From Thermomicrobiales bacterium (GTDB lineage Bacteria; Chloroflexota; Limnocylindria; Limnocylindrales; CSP1-4): a stretch of 19,766 nucleotides of DNA. The notes under the pieces are model-generated. The model was given only the letters and a program-made list of their open reading frames with translations, was not told the origin of the DNA and did no database searches. This document shows, piece by piece, positions 13,627 to 19,766 of the stretch (position 1 is its first letter; every line of letters starts with the position of its first letter). The DNA is taken from the NCBI GenBank assembly GCA_004525275.1, contig SPCO01000007.1:1-19766 (forward strand), read 5' to 3'. The position numbers and the translations under genes were made by a program.

Positions 13627-14138
13627 CGGACGAGCTGGCCGGCGCGGCCCAGGAGCCCGGCGACGGCGTCGATGCCGAGTTGCTCGCCCTGATCGATCGG
13701 CTGGCAGAGCTGCTGGAGCGCTCGGATCTTTCCGGGCTCGAGATTGAATCCGGTGGGACCGGACTCATCCTCCGTAAGCCGCTCGCCGACCCCCAGTCAA
13801 TTTCCGGATCGCCGGCTGAGGCGGCGGTCGCCGCCGGAGCCAGCCCGGGGTCCAGCGGCGAGCCGTCCACGTCCGGACGCGATCAGCCCGCGACGGACCG
13901 ACCCTCGATCAAGGCACCGCTGACGGGCATTTTCTATGCCTCGCCTGCCCCCGGAACGGCGCCCTATGTCCAGGTCGGCGGCGAGGTGGCGGTCGGCCAG
14001 GTGATCGGTTTGATCGAGGCCATGAAACTGTTCAATGAGATCAAGTCAGACCTTGCCGGGCGCGTCGTTCGGGTCGTCGCGGACAGCGGTGCTTTGGTCA
14101 AGGCCAAGCAGGCGCTCATCGAGGTAGACCCGCTATGA
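13623..14138 (+). CDS. accB: Biotin carboxyl carrier protein of acetyl-CoA carboxylase (canonical)
   Basis: Carries the carboxyl group between AccC and the carboxyltransferase on a biotin attached by BirA. It has 171 residues. The N-terminal helix and GLEIESGGTGLILRKP (about 38-53) are followed by a Pro/Ser/Gly linker (about 55-95). The biotinyl domain contains APLTGIFYASPAPGTAPYV (thumb-type segment) and the biotin site IEAMKLFNEIKS with K135. This is the only protein in the window with an intact biotin lysine. It is displaced from accDA and accC, lying between fabF and fabH with 4 bp ATGA overlaps on both sides. That should tie carrier levels to the condensing enzymes. Confidence 0.96.
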   Translation: MTDELAGAAQEPGDGVDAELLALIDRLAELLERSDLSGLEIESGGTGLILRKPLADPQSISGSPAEAAVAAGASPGSSGEPSTSGRDQPATDRPSIKAPLTGIFYASPAPGTAPYVQVGGEVAVGQVIGLIEAMKLFNEIKSDLAGRVVRVVADSGALVKAKQALIEVDPL

Positions 14139-15331
14139 GCGGACCGCCGATCCGGGCGCACGTGACGGGCTGGGGCCGGTACGCTCCGGCTCAGGTCCTG
14201 ACGAACCACGATCTGGAGCAGATGGTGGAGACGTCGGATGAATGGATCGTCTCGCGCACGGGGATCCGCGAGCGACGGGTCGCGGCCGCGGACGAAACGA
14301 CCGCCTCGATGGCCGCTGTCGCCAGCATGCGTGCGATCCGTACGGCCGGCATCGATCCGGATGAGATCGACCTGATCCTGCTGGCGACGCTCACGCCCGA
14401 CTATTGGATGCCATCGACGGCCGCGCTGGTCAAGGAGGCCATCGGCAACACCCGCGCCGCAGCGATGGATGTGGCGGCCGCCTGCTCCGGGTTCGTCTAC
14501 GCGTATGCGACCGCCCAGGCCTACATCACCAGTGGCATGGCCCGCCATGTACTCGTCATCGGGGCGGAGCCGCTGACCCGGTTCCTCGATTACACGGATC
14601 GCAACACCTGCATCCTTTTCGGGGATGGTGCCGGCGCGGTCGTCCTGTCCGCATCGGACGAGCCGGGTGGCGCACTTGGCATCGAGATGACGACCGAGCC
14701 GCAGGGCGCCTACATGATCTGGCTGCCGGCTGGCGGCGCCAAGAGCCCACCTTCGTCGAAGACCATCGCCCGCGGCGAGCACTTCATCCGGATGGAGGGC
14801 AAGGAAACCTATCGGTTCGCGACGCGGACACTGGCCTCGACGGCGCTGACGTCGATCCAACGGTCCGGGCTTGAGCCCGCGGATATCGCCCTGTTCATCC
14901 CCCATCAGGCCAATATCAGGATCATCGAGGCGGTGGCCAAGGGTCTCGACCTGCCGATGGAGCGGATGTTCGTGAACCTCGACAAATACGGGAACACGTC
15001 TGCCGCATCCGTCCCAATGGCCCTCGCGGAGGCGGTCAATGGGGGGCGAGTCAAGGTCGGGGACCGGATCGTCATCGTCGCCTTCGGAGCCGGGTTCACC
15101 TCGGGTGCCGTGACCATCGAATGGACGGCCGACCCGGCCCGGGGCATCGCCGGTGATGCGGCCGTTCGCCCGGACGAGATCAAGGTCCGATTGCCCGTCG
15201 ATTGGGATTCGGTCGACCCGATCCCCGATGCGCTCGCGGAGGTCATGCGCCGGCCCGGGCTGGTCGATGTCCCCCTCGATGATGTCGTGCCCGGCGATCT
15301 CGGACTGCCGGCCCAGGAGGTTCGTTCATGA
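14135..15331 (+). CDS. fabH: Beta-ketoacyl-ACP synthase III with a C-terminal extension
   Basis: Starts fatty acid synthesis by condensing an acyl-CoA primer with malonyl-ACP. The Cys-His-Asn triad is intact: C117 in VAAACSGFVYA, H257 in FIPHQANIRI and N287 in KYGNTSAASVP. ETSDEWIVSRTGIRERR near the N-terminus is the family signature. The thiolase fold ends near W330 (FTSGAVTIEW), but the protein continues to 398 residues, about 68 more than a typical FabH. The tail is acidic and proline-rich, with DWDSVDPIPDALAEVMRRP and DDVVPGDLGLPAQE near the end, and has no domain I recognise. The start overlaps accB by 4 bp and the stop overlaps fabG by 4 bp. The frame is clean throughout, so the tail does not look like a frameshift artefact. 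Confidence 0.95.
   Translation: MSGPPIRAHVTGWGRYAPAQVLTNHDLEQMVETSDEWIVSRTGIRERRVAAADETTASMAAVASMRAIRTAGIDPDEIDLILLATLTPDYWMPSTAALVKEAIGNTRAAAMDVAAACSGFVYAYATAQAYITSGMARHVLVIGAEPLTRFLDYTDRNTCILFGDGAGAVVLSASDEPGGALGIEMTTEPQGAYMIWLPAGGAKSPPSSKTIARGEHFIRMEGKETYRFATRTLASTALTSIQRSGLEPADIALFIPHQANIRIIEAVAKGLDLPMERMFVNLDKYGNTSAASVPMALAEAVNGGRVKVGDRIVIVAFGAGFTSGAVTIEWTADPARGIAGDAAVRPDEIKVRLPVDWDSVDPIPDALAEVMRRPGLVDVPLDDVVPGDLGLPAQEVRS
15315..15320 (+). promoter_or_regulatory. Ribosome binding site of fabG
   Basis: AGGAGG inside the fabH 3' end stands 7 nt before the ATG at 15328. It gives fabG a strong start of its own in addition to coupling. Confidence 0.75.
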
Positions 15332-16077
15332 TCGATCTAACCGGCAAGATCGCGCTGGTGACCGGCGGCTCGCGTGGGATCGGAAGGGCGATCGCGACCC
15401 GTCTTGCCGAGCAGGGCGCGGACGTGGCATTCACCTACAAGGGCAATGCCAGCGCGGCGGCTGAGGCGGTCGGTCTGGTCGAAGCGTATGGGCACCGGGC
15501 TGTCGCCATCCAGGGCGATGCATCCAAGGTTGAGACCGCCGAGGCCGTCGTCAAGGCGGTGCTGGAGACCTTCGGCAAGATCGACATCCTGGTCAACAAT
15601 GCGGGGGTCACCCGCGACGACCTGATGATGCGGATGTCCGAGGCCGCCTGGCGCGAGGTCCTCGAGACCAACCTGTTCGGTGCGTTCTACATGACCAAGG
15701 CGGTCACCCGCCCGATGCTCAGGGCCCGTTCGGGACGGATCATCAACATCACCTCCGTCTCCGGTCAGGCGGGACAGACCGGGCAGGCGAACTATTCGGC
15801 GGCGAAGGCCGGGCTCATCGGTCTGACCAAGGCAGCGGCGCGCGAGCTGGCCAGCCGGTCGATCACGGTCAACGCCGTGGCCCCGGGTTTCGTGCTGACC
15901 GAGCTCACCCGCGATCTACCCGACGCTCTCAAGGACGAGATCACCTCCCGCACGCCGCTCGGGCGATTCGGCGAGACGACCGAGGTCGCGAATGCGGTGG
16001 CCTTTCTGGCGTCGGACGAAGCTGGCTACATCACCGGCCAGATCCTGGCGGTCGATGGCGGCCTCGTGATGATGTAG
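15328..16077 (+). CDS. fabG: 3-oxoacyl-ACP reductase
   Basis: NADPH-dependent short-chain dehydrogenase that reduces 3-ketoacyl-ACP in elongation. It has 249 residues, standard for FabG. Motifs: TGGSRGIGRAIA (cofactor loop), LVNNAGVTRDDLMMRM (NNAG with the FabG-typical TRD), the Ser-Tyr-Lys catalytic set in ITSVSGQAGQTGQANYSAAKAG, and the C-terminal GYITGQILAVDGGLVM. SDR enzymes are diverse, but TRDDLMMRM and the fab neighbourhood make the FabG assignment firm. It is the last gene of the fatty-acid cluster; the following gene appears to have its own promoter. Confidence 0.95.
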   Translation: MIDLTGKIALVTGGSRGIGRAIATRLAEQGADVAFTYKGNASAAAEAVGLVEAYGHRAVAIQGDASKVETAEAVVKAVLETFGKIDILVNNAGVTRDDLMMRMSEAAWREVLETNLFGAFYMTKAVTRPMLRARSGRIINITSVSGQAGQTGQANYSAAKAGLIGLTKAAARELASRSITVNAVAPGFVLTELTRDLPDALKDEITSRTPLGRFGETTEVANAVAFLASDEAGYITGQILAVDGGLVMM

Positions 16078-16085
16078 GTCGGGTG

Positions 16086-16091
16086 TAGGCT
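16086..16091 (+). promoter_or_regulatory. Candidate -10 element of the persulfide dioxygenase gene
   Basis: TAGGCT (TANNNT type) ends 6 nt before ATG 16098, in the 20 bp gap after fabG. No ribosome-binding site precedes the ATG, so a leaderless transcript is likely. No -35 is recognisable. Confidence 0.4.
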
Positions 16092-16097
16092 GCCCAG

Positions 16098-17516
16098 ATG
16101 CGTGTCACGCAATATCGGATCGAGGGTCTCGGACACCTGTCGACTCTCATCATCGATGAATCCGCGGGCGTCGCCGCGGTCGTGGATCCGCGCCGTGATG
16201 TCGACATCTACCTCGAGGCGGCCCGGGCCGCTGACGTCCGGATCACTGACGTCCTCGAGACCCACCTCCACAACGACTACGTGTCGGGCGGCCGCGAACT
16301 CGCGAGCCTGACCGGCGCACGCCATGGCATCGGCGCAGGCGCCGAACTCGAGCACGAGCATCGGCCCCTGCGCGACGGTGACGCCGTCGATGTCGGATCG
16401 ATCCGCTTCCGCGCGCTCGATACGCCCGGCCACACGCCCGAGCACGTCAGCTATGCGGCGGCCGACCTCACCCGAGCCGATGAGCCTTTCCTGTTGTTGA
16501 CCGGTGGCTCGCTGCTCGTCGGGGCCGTGGGCCGGACCGATCTTCTTGGGGCGGAGCACGCCCGAGAGTACGCGTCCGCGATGTACCGATCGCTCCATGA
16601 CGTCCTGTTGGCCCACGAGGATTCGGTGATGGTCTATCCGACCCACGGCGCCGGATCGCTGTGCTCGACGGGCATCGCGTCGACTTCGTGGTCGACGGTC
16701 GGATACGAGCGCCGGCATGACCCGTTGCTGGCCCCCATGGAGGTTGACGCGTTCGCCCGAGCCCTCCTGTCCGGGCAGCCGTCCGTCCCGCGCTACTTCG
16801 CCCGGATGCGCCCGATCAATCAAGCCGGGCCGGCGCTCCTCGGGGGCAAGGTCCCGGAAATCCGCCCGCTGTCGGGCCAGGGCCTTGCGACAGCGCTGGC
16901 CGGCGATGCGTTGGTCATCGACGCCCGCTCGCCAGTCGCCTACGCCAGGGCGCACGTGCCCGGTTCGATCTCCATCCCCGCTGGTTCGTCGTTCGGGACC
17001 TGGCTCGGCTGGATCGTGGATCCGGATCGGCCGAGCGTCCTGCTCGTCGACAGTGTCGGGGACCTGGATGACCTGTCTCGCCAGGCCCTCCGCATCGGGT
17101 TCGATTCGATGGTCGGCCATATCGACGGTGGCTTGGCGGCATGGCGGCAGGCCGGGCGACCGCTCGAGGCGGGCTCACTGCTCCCGGTCCGCGATCTGGC
17201 CGGGCATCTATCGAGCGGGCCCGACGCCCCACTGCTGATCGATGTCCGGCAGGCATCCGAGTACGAGTCGGGCCACGTTCCAGGGTCGGTCCATATCGGG
17301 GCGGGGGACTTGCCCGGGACATTGGCTGCGTTGTCGCGAGACCAGCCGGTCATGACGATCTGCGCCAGCGGGTACCGGGCCAGCCTCGCCGCGTCGCTGT
17401 TGCGCGTGGCGGGCTTCCAGCACGTGGCCAGTGTCTCGGATGGTGTCCCGGGTTGGCTGGCAGCTGGCTATCCGCTCGAGTATGGGCCGATGGCATTGGG
17501 CGGGCCGCTGTCCTAG
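16098..17516 (+). CDS. Persulfide dioxygenase / rhodanese fusion (CstB-like architecture)
   Basis: A 472-residue cytosolic protein of three parts. Residues 1 to about 245 are a metallo-beta-lactamase fold of the ETHE1 (persulfide dioxygenase) type, with THLHNDY (H56, H58, D60), H112 in DTPGHTPEH, D148 in GRTDLLG and H183 in YPTHGAGSLC, plus C189. The usual HxHxDH is HxHxDY, while the three ligands of the single iron in ETHE1 (two His, one Asp) are kept. Residues about 260-357 are a rhodanese domain whose catalytic Cys position is D318 (VLLVDSV), so it is inactive. Residues about 365-465 are a live rhodanese with C422 in ICASGYRAS. The same order (dioxygenase, pseudo-rhodanese, rhodanese) is known for Staphylococcus CstB, which oxidises low-molecular-weight persulfides to thiosulfate. 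A role in sulfide detoxification is inferred; no sulfur genes adjoin it. Confidence 0.88.
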   Translation: MRVTQYRIEGLGHLSTLIIDESAGVAAVVDPRRDVDIYLEAARAADVRITDVLETHLHNDYVSGGRELASLTGARHGIGAGAELEHEHRPLRDGDAVDVGSIRFRALDTPGHTPEHVSYAAADLTRADEPFLLLTGGSLLVGAVGRTDLLGAEHAREYASAMYRSLHDVLLAHEDSVMVYPTHGAGSLCSTGIASTSWSTVGYERRHDPLLAPMEVDAFARALLSGQPSVPRYFARMRPINQAGPALLGGKVPEIRPLSGQGLATALAGDALVIDARSPVAYARAHVPGSISIPAGSSFGTWLGWIVDPDRPSVLLVDSVGDLDDLSRQALRIGFDSMVGHIDGGLAAWRQAGRPLEAGSLLPVRDLAGHLSSGPDAPLLIDVRQASEYESGHVPGSVHIGAGDLPGTLAALSRDQPVMTICASGYRASLAASLLRVAGFQHVASVSDGVPGWLAAGYPLEYGPMALGGPLS

Positions 17517-17557
17517 AGCCCTGGTCTACACGCGGGCAGGAACCCGGTTTGGCACGA

Positions 17558-17581
17558 AGGTCCCGCGCTCATCCGGGACCT
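17558..17581 (+). terminator. Candidate hairpin terminator after the persulfide dioxygenase gene
   Basis: AGGTCCCG (17558-17565) and CGGGACCT (17574-17581) form a perfect 8 bp GC-rich stem with an 8 nt loop, 41 bp after the stop codon. No T-run follows, so it is not a classical intrinsic terminator. It may still act as an RNA end or stabiliser in this high-GC genome. Confidence 0.4.
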
Positions 17582-17624
17582 CTGGCGGCTCCGCCCGGCC
17601 TGGAGCGCATGACACCATCCGGGT

Positions 17625-19766
17625 ATGCGCACGCGTCACGAGGTTTCGGGGGAGCCCGTGTCGCCGGATGCCTCGTCGCGGGCGACCGTGATGGAGGAGT
17701 CGGCGACGTCTTCGGGCGGCTCGATCTTCCGCAGATTCGTCGGCGGTGAGGGACCCGCTTCGGAACCATGGGTCCAACCACGGACTCCCCCGGTGCTTCC
17801 CACCGGACTGCGCGGGGTGCGCGGGCTTGAAACCGAACTTGCCGACCGCCTGGACACGGTGCTCGGGATCGCCGGCCGGCTCGCGGCATCGCACGACCGG
17901 GCCGAACTCTTCCGGATGATCGTCGATGAGACGAACCGCGTGCTGCGGGCCGACGTGACGATGATCCGGACGCTCCATGAGGATCGACTGGAAGTCGCCG
18001 CCTGGGCCGGTCTGTCCGACGAGATCGCCCAAGGCCTGCCGGTCCTTGGCCGAGACGAAGGCTGGATCGGAGAAGTGCTGCGGACGGGTCACGCGCTGGC
18101 ATTCTTCGACGTTCGAAAGCAACGGCCATACGGGACCGAGCCCTACGAGGGCACACTCGAGATCGCCGGCCACCTGACGGCTCCGCTCATCCACCGCGAC
18201 CGAGTGATCGGAGCTCTCTCGGCGATGACCCGCGAGCCACGAGCCTGGACCAGTGGCGACGTCGCGTTCGTGACCGCGCTCGCGACACACGCCGCCATCG
18301 CCCTGAGTAATGCCGGTCTGTTCGAACAGACGGAAGCGCGGGCAGCTCAGCTCGAGGTTCTCCAGGCGGCGTCGGCTCGGATGGGCCGTTCGACCACCGT
18401 CGACGAAGTCGCCCGCACGGTGGTCGAAGAGACCCAGCGGATCATCGATTATCACAACGCGCGGGTGTACCTGGTCGAACCCTCGGGCGATGTCGTCCCC
18501 ATCGCCTTCGAAGGTCGGCTGGGCGCCTATCAGCAGGTCGACATGGGGCTCCTGCGCTGCCGGCTTGGCGAGGGCTTCACCGGTTGGGTGGCCATGCACG
18601 GCGAACCGATCCTGGCCAACGATGCCAATCACGATCGGCGCGGCGCGACGATCGCCGGGACGGATGTCGTCGATGAGTCGATGCTCGTGGTGCCGATGCG
18701 CTCGGATGGCCAGACCATCGGCGTCATCACCCTCAGCAAGCTGGGACTCGATGGGTTCGGATCGGACGATCTGCGCCTGTTGGGGATCCTTGCCGACCAG
18801 GCGGCCAGCGCGATCGGCTCGGCTCGCCTCTTGGGCCGCACCCAGGATCTCGCCGGCGAGCTGCGTCGACTCCTGGCGATGAGCGCCGAACTCTCCGGGA
18901 GCCTTGATCCGCGCCAGGTCGCCGAACTCATGGCCGGCCATCTCGCGACCGCGATGGGCGTCCCGGAATGTGTCATCAGCTATTGGGATCGGGCCGAAGG
19001 CCGGCTCGAGTCGCTGGGCTACTACCCGGCTCAGCCCCTCCACGAGATCGAGCCATATTTCGCGGTCGGGGGGTTTCCGGACACGCTCAGGGTCCTCGAG
19101 CAGCAGGCCACGGTCATCATCGACGTCGACGACCCAGACGCGGATCCGGCCGAGGTGGAGCTCCTCGTCCGCGATGGGAACACGATCCTGGCCATGCTGC
19201 CGTTGGTTGCCAAGGGTCAGGCGATCGGGCTCGTCGAGCTCGCGTCCAGCGATTCGATCACATTCACCGAGGAGCACCTCGAACTGGCCCGCACGATGGC
19301 CAATGAGGCCGCGATGGCGCTCGAGAACGCGCGCCTGTACGAGGAAGCCCGCAGCCTCGCCGACCGAGACCCGCTCACCGGCTTCTACAATCACCGGTTC
19401 CTCCACGAGCGCCTCGGGGAGGAAGTCGTACGGGCCCAGCGCGGACGACGCCCACTCAGCGTTCTGATGCTCGACCTGGACGACTTCAAGCTCGTCAATG
19501 ACACGTTCGGTCACCTCTTCGGTGATCGCGTCCTGACCTGGACCGCCGAGTTGATCCGATCAACGCTTCGAGCATCGGATATCGCCGCTCGCTACGGGGG
19601 TGACGAATTCGCCATCGTCCTGCCCGAGACGGACGGGGACAACGCGCACAGCGCAGCCGAGCGGATCCTGACGGCGTTCCGGGAGCATGCGTTCGTCGGG
19701 GAGCAGCGTGGCCCGGTCCCGATCGGCGCCTCGATCGGTGTCGCGACCTTTCCCCTCGACGGGCGA
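17625..19766 (+). CDS. Triple-GAF diguanylate cyclase, 3'-truncated by the window edge
   Basis: Makes the second messenger cyclic di-GMP from GTP under control of sensory GAF domains. 714 codons are visible and the frame is open at the right edge. An in-frame TGA at 17610 makes ATG 17625 the first possible start; it has no ribosome-binding site, and GTG 17658 or ATG 17691 are weaker options. Residues 1 to about 65 are low-complexity. GAF domains follow at about 85-232, 255-402 and 428-570, joined by helices such as EQTEARAAQLEVLQAASARM. The GGDEF domain begins with DRDPLTGFYNHRFL (about 580) and has LMLDLDDFKLVNDTFGH and the active site RYGGDEF (658-662). The product-inhibition I-site RxxD is intact as RASD (649-652), five residues before GGDEF. 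No membrane span is seen. Ligands of the GAF domains cannot be told. Confidence 0.9.
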   Translation, partial: MRTRHEVSGEPVSPDASSRATVMEESATSSGGSIFRRFVGGEGPASEPWVQPRTPPVLPTGLRGVRGLETELADRLDTVLGIAGRLAASHDRAELFRMIVDETNRVLRADVTMIRTLHEDRLEVAAWAGLSDEIAQGLPVLGRDEGWIGEVLRTGHALAFFDVRKQRPYGTEPYEGTLEIAGHLTAPLIHRDRVIGALSAMTREPRAWTSGDVAFVTALATHAAIALSNAGLFEQTEARAAQLEVLQAASARMGRSTTVDEVARTVVEETQRIIDYHNARVYLVEPSGDVVPIAFEGRLGAYQQVDMGLLRCRLGEGFTGWVAMHGEPILANDANHDRRGATIAGTDVVDESMLVVPMRSDGQTIGVITLSKLGLDGFGSDDLRLLGILADQAASAIGSARLLGRTQDLAGELRRLLAMSAELSGSLDPRQVAELMAGHLATAMGVPECVISYWDRAEGRLESLGYYPAQPLHEIEPYFAVGGFPDTLRVLEQQATVIIDVDDPDADPAEVELLVRDGNTILAMLPLVAKGQAIGLVELASSDSITFTEEHLELARTMANEAAMALENARLYEEARSLADRDPLTGFYNHRFLHERLGEEVVRAQRGRRPLSVLMLDLDDFKLVNDTFGHLFGDRVLTWTAELIRSTLRASDIAARYGGDEFAIVLPETDGDNAHSAAERILTAFREHAFVGEQRGPVPIGASIGVATFPLDGR

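Noticed and set aside
16098..17516. Glyoxalase II annotation for the metallo-beta-lactamase protein
   Set aside because: The HxHxDY variant, single-iron ligand set and two rhodanese domains fit a persulfide dioxygenase fusion better than hydroxyacylglutathione hydrolase.
17526..19514. A 662-codon open frame on the minus strand opposite the GAF-GGDEF gene
   Set aside because: The plus strand here encodes clear GAF and GGDEF motifs. The antisense frame is a by-product of high GC and shows no family motif.

Overview
The window is high-GC, tightly packed bacterial chromosome, with almost every junction an overlap of 1-8 bp or a gap of a few bases. It holds 18 genes plus one likely internal start, and there is no gene-free stretch longer than about 110 bp. 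I see no RNA genes, insertion sequences, CRISPR arrays or phage genes. Codon style, a fused AccD-AccA, leaderless-looking promoters and gene order suggest an uncultured-type high-GC Chloroflexota (Limnocylindria-like). An actinobacterial-type relative cannot be excluded. The lineage call is inference.

Layout. (1) 1-3131: a threonine operon, hom (cut by the left edge, no ACT domain) - thrC - thrB. (2) 3135-3911, minus strand: a dienelactone-hydrolase-family enzyme converging on thrB. It diverges from lysC across a 74 bp promoter region. (3) 3986-11097: one apparent transcription unit of lysC (with a likely internal start for a regulatory beta chain), birA (biotin ligase without a DNA-binding domain), an ECF-type sigma factor, a small single-span membrane protein, a fused carboxyltransferase accDA, an AccB paralogue lacking the biotin-accepting lysine, and accC. 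(4) 11175-16077: fabZ, a calcineurin-like phosphoesterase, fabF, the canonical biotin carrier accB, fabH with an unusual C-terminal tail, and fabG, joined mostly by 4 bp ATGA overlaps. (5) 16098-17516: a CstB-like persulfide dioxygenase with one dead and one live rhodanese domain. (6) 17625 to the right edge: a soluble triple-GAF diguanylate cyclase with intact GGDEF and I-site motifs.

How they work together. Regions 3 and 4 supply the committed step of fatty acid synthesis (acetyl-CoA carboxylase: biotin carboxylase, biotin carrier, carboxyltransferase, and the ligase that attaches biotin) and most of the elongation cycle (FabH initiation, FabF, FabG, FabZ). No acyl carrier protein, FabD or enoyl reductase gene is present in the window. 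Regions 1 and 3 supply aspartate-family amino acid synthesis.

The most interesting part is the biotin-less AccB paralogue (9161-9724). It sits exactly where accB is expected, between accDA and accC, while the real biotinylated AccB is displaced to 13623-14138. Its arrangement recalls the plant BADC proteins, biotin-less BCCP homologues that regulate heteromeric acetyl-CoA carboxylase. With the sigma factor and membrane protein embedded in the same unit, this could be a built-in control module for membrane lipid synthesis. That last step is inference.
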